Source: Rugosimonospora africana (GTDB lineage: Bacteria; Actinomycetota; Actinomycetes; Mycobacteriales; Micromonosporaceae). Taken from it: a stretch of DNA of 64,000 bases. The first letter of the stretch is position 1. The number at the start of each line of letters is the position of its first letter. Below the pieces are notes generated by a model. The model saw only the letters and a list, made by a program, of their open reading frames with translations, was not told where the DNA came from and made no database searches. The DNA lies in assembly GCF_016862975.1 (NCBI RefSeq), contig NZ_BONZ01000081.1, forward strand, positions 1 to 64,000. Direction: 5' to 3'. This document shows, piece by piece, positions 16,520 through 25,725 of this stretch. Position numbers and translations under genes: made by a program.

Positions 16520-17280
16520 TGACCAAGCATTTCTTCGGCGACAGCACCGTCCTGTTGGGACGATCCCTGCGTCACATCATGCGCAGCCCGGACACCATCA
16601 TCACGACCACGATCATGCCGATCGCCTTCATGCTGCTGTTCGTCTACGTGTTCGGCGGCGCGATCCACACCGGGACGGGTTCGTACGTGAACTACCTGCT
16701 GCCCGGCATCCTGCTCATCACCATCGCCTCGGGCATCTCCTACACCGCGTTCCGGCTCTTCCTCGACATGAAGAGCGGCATCTTCGAGCGATTCCAGTCC
16801 ATGCCGATCGCCCGGTCGGCGGTACTCTGGGCACACGTGCTGACCTCGCTGGCCGCCAACCTCATCTCGCTCGTGGTCGTCGTGCTCGTCGCCCTCCTCA
16901 TGGGCTTCCGCTCCGGAGCCGGAGTACTCGCTTGGCTCGCGATCGCCGGCATCCTGATCCTGTTCACCCTGACGCTGACCTGGATCGCCGTCATCCCCGG
17001 CCTGTCCGCGAAGTCCGTGGACGGCGCGAGCGCGTTCTCCTACCCGCTCATCTTCCTGCCGTTCATCAGCTCGGCCTTCGTGCCCACGCAAACGATGCCC
17101 GGCCCGGTGCGCGCCTTCGCCGACAACCAGCCCGTGACGTCCATCGTCAACACCGTCCGCGACCTGTTCACCCAGCAGCCGGTCGGCACCGACATCTGGG
17201 TCGCCCTCGCCTGGTGCCTCGGCATCCTCATCGTCGCGTACGCCTTCGCCATGGCCGCGTACCGCCGCAAAATCGCTTAG
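16519..17280 (+). CDS. ABC-2 type transporter permease (DrrB-like)
   Basis: This is a 253-residue permease with six membrane helices. The ABC-2 core motif FERFQSMPIARSAVLWAHVL lies after helix 2, and the conserved amphipathic region near 180-215 reads PLIFLPFISSAFVPTQTMPG then VRAFADNQPVTSIVNTVRDL, as in daunorubicin-type exporters. ATG 16519 overlaps the ATPase stop by one base (TGATG). GTG 16516 is an alternative. It forms the export channel with the upstream ATPase. The substrate is unknown. Confidence 0.9.
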   Translation: MTKHFFGDSTVLLGRSLRHIMRSPDTIITTTIMPIAFMLLFVYVFGGAIHTGTGSYVNYLLPGILLITIASGISYTAFRLFLDMKSGIFERFQSMPIARSAVLWAHVLTSLAANLISLVVVVLVALLMGFRSGAGVLAWLAIAGILILFTLTLTWIAVIPGLSAKSVDGASAFSYPLIFLPFISSAFVPTQTMPGPVRAFADNQPVTSIVNTVRDLFTQQPVGTDIWVALAWCLGILIVAYAFAMAAYRRKIA

Positions 17281-17370
17281 GTGTCCCGTGCCGACCAGGC
17301 ATCCGCGGCCGTGCGAGGCAGGGCGGCGGGGCGGCGCGACGAGACGGGGCCGGGGCGGCGCGCGGCTCGG

Positions 17371-20300
17371 TCAGCCGATAGCCGAGACCGGCCGCAGCAA
17401 GTCCGCCATCCGGTCCCGGATGCGCTGGTGGCCGGTCTCCTCGGCGATCCGCAGCGCGGCGCGGCCAAACTCGGCGGCCTCGGCCGGCTCGTCCCGGTCC
17501 ATCAGGATGCCGGCGAGGCACGCCAGGGCTTCCGCCTCCGCGAGGCGGAAGCCGGTCTCCGCGGCCATCGTCCGGGCTTCCCGAGCGTGCCGGAGCGCCG
17601 CTTCGGAACGGCCGAGCCGGTCCTCGGCGGCCGCGAGACCGATCAGTGCCCGCATGATGCCGTACCGGTCTTCGGTACGGCGAGCGAGTTCGTACGCCCG
17701 GTCGTGGTGTTCGGCCGCCTCACCGTACCGGCCGAGTTCGTGCAGTACCGCACCGACCGTGCTCAGCGCCGCCACCTCGTTGTACGGATCGCCGGAGTCA
17801 ACGGCCCGCGCCGACCCCGCCCGGGCCAGGTCGAGCGCCCGCGAGAGGTCGGCCCGGTCGAGGTGGAGGCGGGCGAGCACGGTGAGTACGTTCGCCTCCT
17901 CCTTGCGGTTGCCCACCTCTCGGCACAGGGTGAGCGCCTCGTCGAGCAGGTCTATCGCCCCGTCGTGCCGGCCGAGCACGGCGTACGTCTCGCCGAGGTT
18001 GGCCAGCGCCATGGCGGTGTCGGCCGCAGAGCCGATGACCCGGAAGGCGTCGAGCGCTCGCTGGTGATACCGGGCGGCCTCGGTGAGCCGGCCCAGTCCG
18101 AAGTGGATGGTGGCGAGGTTTCCCAGGGCCGCTGCCCTGCCGACCGTCCATCCGGTCTCCTCGTCGATGGCGCTCGAACTCTGCAGCTGGTCGACGGCAT
18201 CGGTCAACCGCCCCAACTGCCAGTAGACGGCCGCGAGATTGCGGTGGATCGCGGATTCGGCGACCCGCCACCCGATCTCCTGGCTGATCGCGAGCGCTTC
18301 GGCGTACCGGTCGATCGCTGAGAGTGCCTCGCCGCTGTATGACCGCGCCTGCGCCAGGTTCACGTACGCGGCGAGCTTCGCGTAGGGCTCACCGTCTTCG
18401 ATCGCGGCGGCCAGCGTGGCCTCGGCCAGTGGTACCCAAGCCGGATCACGACGCAGCGAGAGATAGCCGCGCAGTGCGTCGGCCAGCTGGCAGGCGCTGG
18501 TCGAGGGCCGGTGCCCGATACCCCGGTGCACGGCGGCGACCAGGTTCGCGCGTTCGGTGTCCAGCCAGGCCAGGGCCTGCGCCCGATCGTCGAAGGCGGC
18601 GAGCGCCGGTGCGTCGTCGTCGGCCGGGAGCCGGAGAACCTGGGGGTACGCCAGGTCGGCCGCGGCGCTCACGTGGCGCAGGTACCAGTCGCAGAGCCGG
18701 TCCACGGCCGCCCGGCGCTGGGTCTCGGGCTCCTCTGCCGCGGCCAGTCCGGCGGCGTAGATCCGGATGAGGTCGTGCAACCGGTACCGGTCGGCCCCGG
18801 CTTGGATCAGCAGCCGCTCGTCCACGAGAAAGTCCAGCAGTTCCCGGGTCACCGCAACGGGAAGGTCGGTCAGCGCGGCGGTCGAGTCGACGCTCACATC
18901 GTCGCCCGGATGCAGCCCGACGAACCGGAACTGCCGCCGCGCGTCGTCCGGAAGCGCCTGGTACGAGAGGTCGAACACGGCCCGCACCCGGCGGGTGGCG
19001 GTGCCGATCTGGGCCAGCCGATCCCCGTCCCGTGCCAACCTGGTCGCCAGGTCGGCGAATGTCCACGCCGGCCGGGCCCGGAGACGGCGTGCGGCGAGCG
19101 CCAGCGCGAGCGGTAGCCGGCCGCACAGGTCGGCGACGGTACGGGTGGCGGCGGGATCGGCGCCGGTGCGGTCACCGCCGAGGATCTGGGTGAACAGGGC
19201 CTCGGCTTCCTTATCGCTGAACACGTCCAGCGACAGGTTGCGGGCCCCCTCCAGGGAGAGCACCCGGCGGCTGGTCACCAGGACGAGTCCGGTCGGGCTG
19301 GCCGGCAGCAGCGGGAGTACCTGGTCCTCGCTCGCGGCGTTGTCCAGCAGGACCAGGGAGTGCCTGCCGTGCAGCCGGTCGCGATACAGGGCGGCGCGGG
19401 CCGGCAGGTCGGGCGGGATCTGTCCGTCGGGTACGCCGAGGGCGCCGAGGAACGAGGCGAGCACCGTGGCCGCGTCGGCCGGCGGTTCCTCGGCGTGGCC
19501 CCGCAGATCCACGTAGAGCTGCACGTCGCCGTATCGTCCACTGTGGAGAAACTGGTGGGCCAGGTGAATGGCGACGCGAGTCTTGCCGATGCCAGCCATG
19601 CCGTCGATGGCGCAGATGACGGGCGCGGTTCCGGTGTGGCCGGACGACGGGACCGCGGCCCGCAGATCCCGCAGTTCGGTCTCGCGCCCGGTGAATTCGG
19701 CGATGTCCGGCGGAAGTTGGTGCGCCGCGCCGGTAGCCGCCGACCGGTCCGCGTCGGCGAGGGCAACCGCGTCGCCGTGCGGGGCGGAGGCGTCCGGGGC
19801 AGCGGAGTCCGGACGGGCCGTGGACGACTCAGGCGCGGCCGGCTGCGGCGGTGTGGCGCGCCGGTCGTCCCCGGCCGAGGTGGGCGGGGCACCGGGCGGC
19901 TCCGGTGGGCCCGGCGCGGTGGTCGCCAGTACCTCCTGGTGCAGCCGGCGCAACTGCGGGCCGGGCTCGATGCCCAACTCGTCGACGAGAACGCGGCGCG
20001 CCTGCCGGTAGGCTTCCAGCGCCTCTCCGGTGCTTCCCTCCCGATGCAGCGCCTGGATGAGGTGCACCCACAGGCCCTCCCGCAGCGGCGACTCGGCCGT
20101 CAGCCGGCGCAGGTCGGCCACCAGGCTCTCCTGGTCGCCGAGGCGAGACCGCACGAGCGCGTACCGCTGCGCGACGGCCAGCCGGCGCTCCCGCAGCCGG
20201 GCCACCTCCGCAACCAGTGCCGGCCCCATCGCCAGCCCTTCCAGCGGCTGTCCGCGCCAGAGCCCGACCGCCTCGCGCAGCAGGTCCCGGGCGCCGACCA

Positions 20301-20655
20301 GCTCGCCCTGCCGTTCGGCGAGGCCGGCCTGGTCGGCCAGCTGCTCGAAGCGGTACACGTCCAGCTCGTCGGGGGCGACCGCGAGCCGGTATCCGCCCGG
20401 TACGCTGGCGAGCCGGCTACCGTCGTCCCCGGCCTCGCGCAGCCGGGCGCGCAGTTCCGCGACGTGGGTGCGGACGTTCGAGGGCAGGGACGCCGGCGGC
20501 CGCTCCCAGACCGCCTCGGCCAGCCACGACAGGCTCACCGTCTGGTTGGCGCGCAGCAGCAGAGCGGCCAGCAGCGCGGGGCAGCGCTGACCGCTCAGCG
20601 CGACGGGCTCCTCCCCGCGACGCAACTCCACCGAGCCCAGCAGCCGGAACTCCAC
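17371..20655 (-). CDS. AfsR-like BTAD/NB-ARC/TPR transcriptional regulator
   Basis: This is a 1094-residue large regulator. It has an OmpR-type DNA-binding domain (about 1-92, with SNVRTHVAELRARLR and PGGYRLAV), a bacterial transcriptional activation domain (95-245), an Ala/Pro linker, an NB-ARC ATPase with P-loop GMAGIGKT, and a C-terminal TPR array from about 700 to the end. This is the AfsR layout that couples nucleotide state to antibiotic or developmental gene activation. GTG 20655 begins the conserved EFRLLGSVEL. It lies 58 bases downstream of three same-strand surface-protein genes and may be their co-transcribed activator. Confidence 0.93.
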   Translation of the reverse strand: MEFRLLGSVELRRGEEPVALSGQRCPALLAALLLRANQTVSLSWLAEAVWERPPASLPSNVRTHVAELRARLREAGDDGSRLASVPGGYRLAVAPDELDVYRFEQLADQAGLAERQGELVGARDLLREAVGLWRGQPLEGLAMGPALVAEVARLRERRLAVAQRYALVRSRLGDQESLVADLRRLTAESPLREGLWVHLIQALHREGSTGEALEAYRQARRVLVDELGIEPGPQLRRLHQEVLATTAPGPPEPPGAPPTSAGDDRRATPPQPAAPESSTARPDSAAPDASAPHGDAVALADADRSAATGAAHQLPPDIAEFTGRETELRDLRAAVPSSGHTGTAPVICAIDGMAGIGKTRVAIHLAHQFLHSGRYGDVQLYVDLRGHAEEPPADAATVLASFLGALGVPDGQIPPDLPARAALYRDRLHGRHSLVLLDNAASEDQVLPLLPASPTGLVLVTSRRVLSLEGARNLSLDVFSDKEAEALFTQILGGDRTGADPAATRTVADLCGRLPLALALAARRLRARPAWTFADLATRLARDGDRLAQIGTATRRVRAVFDLSYQALPDDARRQFRFVGLHPGDDVSVDSTAALTDLPVAVTRELLDFLVDERLLIQAGADRYRLHDLIRIYAAGLAAAEEPETQRRAAVDRLCDWYLRHVSAAADLAYPQVLRLPADDDAPALAAFDDRAQALAWLDTERANLVAAVHRGIGHRPSTSACQLADALRGYLSLRRDPAWVPLAEATLAAAIEDGEPYAKLAAYVNLAQARSYSGEALSAIDRYAEALAISQEIGWRVAESAIHRNLAAVYWQLGRLTDAVDQLQSSSAIDEETGWTVGRAAALGNLATIHFGLGRLTEAARYHQRALDAFRVIGSAADTAMALANLGETYAVLGRHDGAIDLLDEALTLCREVGNRKEEANVLTVLARLHLDRADLSRALDLARAGSARAVDSGDPYNEVAALSTVGAVLHELGRYGEAAEHHDRAYELARRTEDRYGIMRALIGLAAAEDRLGRSEAALRHAREARTMAAETGFRLAEAEALACLAGILMDRDEPAEAAEFGRAALRIAEETGHQRIRDRMADLLRPVSAIG

Positions 20656-20713
20656 CGGAGTACCGTACCGACACGGCGGATCAAGCGTGACGAGCGGGCC
20701 GGAGGCCGCCGGG

Positions 20714-21301
20714 TCACGCGTCCGGTGTGGCCTCGATGAAGTGCGGGTCGAGCATCACCGCCAGCCGCACTCCCCCGATCGTCGTGGAATTGTCGCTGTC
20801 CGCGTTCTGAGTCCCCCAGTCCTGAGCCTGCTTCTGCAGGTCGGGATGGGCGAAGCTGACGATGAGTTGAGCCAGGTTGGCGAACGTGGTCGTGCAGTAC
20901 TTGTTGCCCGGCTTGATCACCGGGGCGCAGTCCGCGTCGACCGCCCGTACGTGCGTCTCGTCGTCGTACTCGATCTCCACGCTGACCAGGTAGCTCAGGT
21001 CCCCGGGAGCGGTGCAGTCCAGTTGGTTCTTGGCTCCGCTGGCGGGACCGTGCTTGGAGTCGTCGGGCTCGCAGGTCCACTGGTTCTTCTGCTTCAGCCA
21101 CCCGTCGGAGATGGCGGAGACCTTGACGCCGGGCAGGTACCGCTGGTTGCCATTGGGCAGGCCGGTGACCGGCGGTGGCGCGCTGGGACCGTGCGGCTCG
21201 GCGCTGGCCAGGGCGGCCACCGCACCGACTCCTCCGCCGACCAGCCCCCCGGCCACCAGCGCTCCGGCGGCCACCAGGGCCGTCACCGCCTTCGACGTCA
21301 T
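20714..21301 (-). CDS. Secreted or membrane-anchored protein with cysteine-containing ectodomain (hypothetical)
   Basis: This is a 195-residue protein with one N-terminal hydrophobic segment (about 6-33) and an extracytoplasmic domain. The domain includes the WTCEPD and LDCTAPGDLSYLVSVEIEYDDETHV stretches plus two further cysteines (ADCAP, KYCTT), so two disulfides are possible. Pattern and spacing resemble the ectodomain of the gene directly upstream (21298-22149), suggesting duplication. ATG 21301 overlaps the upstream stop (ATGA). No known family is recognised. Confidence 0.75.
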   Translation of the reverse strand: MTSKAVTALVAAGALVAGGLVGGGVGAVAALASAEPHGPSAPPPVTGLPNGNQRYLPGVKVSAISDGWLKQKNQWTCEPDDSKHGPASGAKNQLDCTAPGDLSYLVSVEIEYDDETHVRAVDADCAPVIKPGNKYCTTTFANLAQLIVSFAHPDLQKQAQDWGTQNADSDNSTTIGGVRLAVMLDPHFIEATPDA

Positions 21302-22149
21302 GACCTCACCCCCCGGAAGGTGAACGTGATGGTGTGCGGGTTCGACGAGTCCAGCTCGTACTCGTACCCGCTGATCTTGGCCTTGGAGTCCTTGTTGTCC
21401 TTGGCCCGCCCGGTGACCCACGACCTGATCTCGGACATCGTCGGCTTGTCGTCGCCGAACGGCAGGCTGGCCGCCCAGACCAGATAGTTGAGGCTCTGGG
21501 CGCTCAGCTGCGCGTCCTCCGGCTTGGTCACTTCCGCCCGTACCTCATAGATCTGGTCTTCGGAGGTGATTCCGACCTCGAGCTCGTAGTGGACGTCGCC
21601 GATGTCCAGGTCGCACACCCAGCCATCGCCGTCGATCCTGCACTCATGGCCCTGGGACTTGAGCGCGGCGACCACCGGCGCGGCGCGCAGCGTGGGGATG
21701 CAGGTGTCGCCGTCGCACTCCGTCGGGCCGGGCGCGTCACGGGACGAGGTGACCAGGGCGAAGCAGCCGATGCCGGCGGCGAGCAACCCGACCAGCGCGG
21801 CCGCGAGCGCCGTGATGAGCATCCGTCTGCCGCGGCGGGTCCGGGCGGGTCCGGGCTGTGGTGCTCCGGGGTACGGGAGGCCGGAGACGACAGCTCCGGG
21901 GAACGCGGGGCCGGGGAACGCGGGGCCGGGAACCGGCGCGCCCGAGGTGGGTCCGGGACCGGCCATCGGGGGTACCGGTGCCGGCCACGGTTGACCGGCC
22001 GGCGAAGGCCCAGCCGACGAAGGCCCAGCCGGCGGATAGCCAGCCGGCGGCGGACCAGCCTGCGGATAGCCGGCCGGCGGCGGGCCGGGTGGCGGGGTGA
22101 AGGGTGGATACGGGTTCCCGGCGGGTTGGCCGGGTGGTGGCTGCGTCAT
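21298..22149 (-). CDS. Pro/Gly-rich single-pass membrane protein with ectodomain
   Basis: This is a 283-residue protein. Residues 1-100 are a Pro/Gly/Ala-rich cytoplasmic tail with PPAGYP-type repeats. A basic RTRRGRR stop precedes one membrane helix (about 109-130), then an extracytoplasmic domain with four cysteines (TECDGDTC, HECRIDGDGWVCDLDIGDVHY). The domain resembles that of the downstream protein. It begins one base downstream of the lipoprotein gene stop and overlaps the next gene by 4 bases, so the three surface genes form one operon. Function is unknown. The repeat tail is typical of actinobacterial membrane-tethered sensors. Confidence 0.78.
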   Translation of the reverse strand: MTQPPPGQPAGNPYPPFTPPPGPPPAGYPQAGPPPAGYPPAGPSSAGPSPAGQPWPAPVPPMAGPGPTSGAPVPGPAFPGPAFPGAVVSGLPYPGAPQPGPARTRRGRRMLITALAAALVGLLAAGIGCFALVTSSRDAPGPTECDGDTCIPTLRAAPVVAALKSQGHECRIDGDGWVCDLDIGDVHYELEVGITSEDQIYEVRAEVTKPEDAQLSAQSLNYLVWAASLPFGDDKPTMSEIRSWVTGRAKDNKDSKAKISGYEYELDSSNPHTITFTFRGVRS

Positions 22150-22150
22150 C

Positions 22151-23527
22151 TCAGACTCCCCGCCGGACGAAGCCGGCCCACTGCTGCAGGAACGTCGCGC
22201 TCGACACGCCCATCACGTGCTGGCAGATGTCCTGGAAGGCCGAACTCTCGGTGAAGGGAGTGCTCTCCAGGTCGTTGTGGTCCACCACCTGCGCGTAGAA
22301 CTCCACGGCGGCGTCCCGGCCCTTGGTCCGGTCGACGTACTCGAACGCCGTCGCGCCGAAGGCGTAGTTCAGCGAGGCGTCGCCCTTGAAGAACGAATCC
22401 GTCGCCGGCAGCTTCCCCTTGAACCCGCCCTTGGCCACCGCGTTGGCGACCACGGCACGGACGCTGGACTTCGAGGAGTCGAACTCCAGCGTCTCCATCC
22501 ACCGGGCGAAGCCCTCGACGGCCCACGTCGGTGCGCTCAGTACGCCGGCGAAGCCGCCCATGCTCACCGCCGTGGCCCGGGAGGTGACGGCGTGCGTGAG
22601 TTCGTGGCGCATCACCAACTCCGGAGTGTCGCCGCCGACGGTCGTGCTGGTCAGGTTCACCACGATCCGGGAGCCGGCGTACTGGTTGTCGTACAGTTGC
22701 CCGTTGGTGCGCACCCCGGTCAGCGGTAGCTGTATGCCTTCCACGTCGGTGCTGAAGTTCGTGGCCTTTCCGAACTCGTACCAGGTCGCGAAGTTGTCCT
22801 TGCTCTTGGTGAAGAACAGCACGTATCCCGGGAAGCGCAACCGCTTGCCCCACATCGCCTCGATCTTCTGCACCTGCGACTGCGCGGCGCTGGCGTAGTG
22901 ATCGAGGTCCGGAACGCTGTCGTCACCGGCCAGCCAGACGTCGCCCGCACGGATCACCTTGAGCGGTGTGGTGTTCCAGGGTGCGTTCGCCAGCGGCGTG
23001 TCCACCCCCAGATCCTCGACGTTCGCCTGGGTCACCGGGAGGATCTCGGTGACCACCAGCTTGTTGTCCTTGCTGGCGATGCGGTACCGGAACGATTCGG
23101 CCGGCGCGACACCTCCCGGCCCGGCGTCGGCGGGCAGCTGAGTCACCTGTACCACCGGGAAGACCGTGTAGGAGCCGTCGCCCTCCTGTCTCCCGAAGGC
23201 GTGCTCGGTCACGTACCGGAAGTTGCTGAAGGTGAACTGGCGCAGGTTCGCGAAGATCATCTTCTGCTGCTGGATGAGCTTGTCGTCGGCCGGGTCGAGG
23301 TCGGCCAGCCATGCCTTCTCGTCCTTGTGTTGCAAGGCCGCGCTGCGACGGTCCAGGATCGCCTGGAGCGCCTGGGTGTGTGGCTGGCCGGCGGTGTCGT
23401 CGGCCTCCCCCTGGATGGTGGGCCGGGGGTGGCTGCACCCGGCGAGTGCCAGCCCGGTCAGCAAGACCGCGCGCCTGGACCAACGGGCTCCGGTGGCCCA
23501 ACCGGCCGACGGATGGTGCTCGGCCAC
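22151..23527 (-). CDS. Lipoprotein with gluzincin metallopeptidase-like domain
   Basis: This 458-residue lipoprotein has a twin-arginine start (SRRAVLLTG) and lipobox LAGC with Cys31. The C-terminal half carries a zinc-peptidase motif HELTH (308-312) and a downstream glutamate in WAVEGFARW (Glu338), the gluzincin ligand pattern. The N-terminal half (40-200) is probably an NTF2-like or lipoprotein domain. GTG 23527 is preferred because GGGAGG lies just upstream; ATG 23557 is the alternative. It heads the operon of three surface proteins. Likely a cell-surface peptidase or sheddase, substrate unknown. Confidence 0.8.
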   Translation of the reverse strand: MAEHHPSAGWATGARWSRRAVLLTGLALAGCSHPRPTIQGEADDTAGQPHTQALQAILDRRSAALQHKDEKAWLADLDPADDKLIQQQKMIFANLRQFTFSNFRYVTEHAFGRQEGDGSYTVFPVVQVTQLPADAGPGGVAPAESFRYRIASKDNKLVVTEILPVTQANVEDLGVDTPLANAPWNTTPLKVIRAGDVWLAGDDSVPDLDHYASAAQSQVQKIEAMWGKRLRFPGYVLFFTKSKDNFATWYEFGKATNFSTDVEGIQLPLTGVRTNGQLYDNQYAGSRIVVNLTSTTVGGDTPELVMRHELTHAVTSRATAVSMGGFAGVLSAPTWAVEGFARWMETLEFDSSKSSVRAVVANAVAKGGFKGKLPATDSFFKGDASLNYAFGATAFEYVDRTKGRDAAVEFYAQVVDHNDLESTPFTESSAFQDICQHVMGVSSATFLQQWAGFVRRGV

Positions 23528-23688
23528 GTACCGTACCTCCCTGAACACGATGAACACCGCCCCGGAAGAGTTGGCGGCTCCGGGACACTTCGCGCCAGGC
23601 TACGGACGGGCCGCACAGAACCCGCAGAGAATGCGCAGACAGGCCGCACAGGACGGATCGCGGCGCGTCCACGACATCGACGTCATTG

Positions 23689-24648
23689 TCACCCTGGTCG
23701 ATGGGCCGGCTGCTGGTGAAGCGCGACGGCGACGATCACCAGCGCCACGCCGAGCAGGTCACGGACCGTCGGCAGTTGGCTGAGAACGAGCAGACCGATG
23801 ACCGTGGCGGAGGCCGGCAGCAGGCTGAGCATCAACGCGAATGTCGCCCGGCGCACGCGGGCCATCGCGAGCTGGTCCGTGACGTACGGGATGACCGACG
23901 AGCAGACGCCGACCCCGACGCCGGCCAGCAGCCAGCCGGGGTGGTGGAATGCCGGCGCGGCGTGGACGAGGCCCAGCGGCGTGGTCGCGACCGCGGCGAC
24001 CAGCATGGCGGCGCCGAGCTGGTCGACCCCGTCCCACCGGTCGGCTCCGCCCCGTCGATCGGCTCCGCCCCATCGCGCGGCATCACGCGGTCCGGTGTTG
24101 GCGATCCGGTGACCGAGCGACACGTACAGCATGAACAGCGCGCAGTTCGCGAAGGCGAACCCGAACCCGATCGGCTCGCCGGCCAGCCGGATGTCGGCAA
24201 GTGCCAACACGCCGACCACGGCGAGCCCGAGCGCGAGCGCGTTACGGAGGCTTCTCACGCCCACCGCCGCCACGATGACCACGCCGAGGAACTCGATCGA
24301 GCCGACCGTCGACAGCGGCAGGCGCGCGATCGCGAGATAGAACGCCGTGTTCATGGCGGCCAGCACGACGCCCAGGGCCAGCAGGACCCGACGTTGCGCG
24401 GCGGTCAACCGTGGCACCAGCCGCCACGGCCGGCGCCACACCGCGAACACGACGGCGGCGCTGGCGATCCGCAGCCAGGTGACCCCGAAGACGTCCAGGC
24501 GGGCGAACAGCAGTACGGCGAACGCGGGGCCAAGGTAGTGGAAGACGGAGCTGACCGTGATGAACGCGGGAGCCGCCAGCCGGGCCGGCCGGCCGGACGC
24601 CCTCGCTGACGGCGGCCGGTCGACGACCGCCTCGAACCGTTCCCTCAC
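23689..24648 (-). CDS. EamA/DMT family transporter
   Basis: This is a 319-residue protein with about ten membrane helices in two EamA repeats, as in drug/metabolite exporters of the RhaT/YdcZ type. The loop between the halves (about 185-205) has a short repeated GGADR-type insertion that comes from a 15-bp tandem repeat in the DNA near 24046-24075. GTG 24648 is used. It diverges from an Lrp-type regulator only 62 bases away. This EamA-Lrp pairing usually means amino-acid or metabolite export controlled by that regulator. Confidence 0.88.
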   Translation of the reverse strand: MRERFEAVVDRPPSARASGRPARLAAPAFITVSSVFHYLGPAFAVLLFARLDVFGVTWLRIASAAVVFAVWRRPWRLVPRLTAAQRRVLLALGVVLAAMNTAFYLAIARLPLSTVGSIEFLGVVIVAAVGVRSLRNALALGLAVVGVLALADIRLAGEPIGFGFAFANCALFMLYVSLGHRIANTGPRDAARWGGADRRGGADRWDGVDQLGAAMLVAAVATTPLGLVHAAPAFHHPGWLLAGVGVGVCSSVIPYVTDQLAMARVRRATFALMLSLLPASATVIGLLVLSQLPTVRDLLGVALVIVAVALHQQPAHRPG

Positions 24649-24710
24649 AGGAGTATCTTCCGAAGCGCGGACTCGACAGTGAAGGCCGAGCTGAAGGAAG
24701 AAGGTCCGAC

Positions 24711-25205
24711 TTGCCTACGGATTCAAGGCCACGTGGCCGTAACGCCTTCGACCGGCTGGCAAGCCCGTTGGACGCGGTCAACCTGCGCCTGCTGGCCGAA
24801 CTGCAGGGCGACCCGCGCCTGTCCATGTCGGAGCTTGCCCGCCGCGTCTCCATGTCCGCGCCGGCGGTGACCGAGCGCGTTGCGCGGCTGGAGGCCGCGG
24901 GCGTCATCGCCGGGTACCGGATGGACATCGACCCCGCCGCACTCGACATGCCGATCACCGCGCTCGTACGCATCCGGCCGGGGCCCGGCCAGCTGTCCAA
25001 GGTGGCCGAAGCCGCACAGCAGACGGCTCAGGTGGTCGAATGCCATCGCATCACCGGAGAGGACTGCTTTCTCCTCAAGGTGCACGCCCCGTCGATCGGC
25101 GAACTCGAGAGGATTCTCGACCGGTTCACGCTCTTCGGACAGACGACCACGTCCATCGTGGTATCCACGCCGGTGCCGCCTCGGCCGCTGCCGCTGCCCA
25201 GCTAG
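24711..25205 (+). CDS. Lrp/AsnC family transcriptional regulator
   Basis: This is a 164-residue regulator. The N-terminal helix-turn-helix (DAVNLRLLAELQGDPRLSMSELARRVSMSAPAVTERVARLEAAGVI) is followed by the ligand-binding RAM domain (residues 75-150). TTG 24711 is chosen because of the GGAAGAAGG ribosome site a few bases before it; it adds a short N-terminal tail. It is divergent from the EamA transporter and probably controls it in response to an amino acid. Confidence 0.88.
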   Translation: MPTDSRPRGRNAFDRLASPLDAVNLRLLAELQGDPRLSMSELARRVSMSAPAVTERVARLEAAGVIAGYRMDIDPAALDMPITALVRIRPGPGQLSKVAEAAQQTAQVVECHRITGEDCFLLKVHAPSIGELERILDRFTLFGQTTTSIVVSTPVPPRPLPLPS

Positions 25206-25212
25206 CCGGTTG

Positions 25213-25497
25213 TCAGCGGGGACCGCGCTGGGCGTTCTGCCAGACGGCCTCGAACTCGGCCGCGCTGATCTCATTCGGAGTGAACTCCTCCAGCGCCGCG
25301 ATCTCCGAGATGTCGGGGACCCGCTCGTCACTCAGCCCGGTCGACGCCGTCGAACCCTCGCTGCTGGCCCTGCCGTACCGTCCGTCGCGGTACAGCTCGA
25401 TCTTGCGGACCTCCCACCCGTCGTCCCCGACCTCGCTGTAGAGCTCGATCGGGTCCTCCGGGCAGTCGTGGTGCCAGAGAACCTTGATGTACTTCAC
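25213..25497 (-). CDS. DUF6881 family small protein
   Basis: This is a 94-residue acidic protein. The N-terminus has the conserved KYIKVLWHHDCPEDPIELYSEV, then DGWEVRKIELYRDGR and the C-terminal EFEAVW helix, matching DUF6881. GTG 25497 has GGAAGGAGG upstream. Members of this family are small cytosolic proteins without known enzymatic residues, some near toxin systems, so an immunity-like role is possible but not supported here. It is convergent with the Lrp gene (7-base gap). Confidence 0.75.
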   Translation of the reverse strand: MKYIKVLWHHDCPEDPIELYSEVGDDGWEVRKIELYRDGRYGRASSEGSTASTGLSDERVPDISEIAALEEFTPNEISAAEFEAVWQNAQRGPR

Positions 25498-25725
25498 CGA
25501 CGCCTCCTTCCCGGCTACCGCGCACCGATGCCGGGGGCATATGCGGACATTTTACCCCACCGCGGGGCTCGCCGAGCGTCGCGCCGGGGCGGGAGCTATT
25601 ACCGACCGGCGGGAGCCTACGGCCGGTGGCGTACGGCCGGCGCGGTCGCCTTCGCTTCCCGCAGTAGTTCGGATTGCGACCAGGAGTTGACGACCCGGGC
25701 CCGGCGTCTCGGGCAGGGTCTTTAG

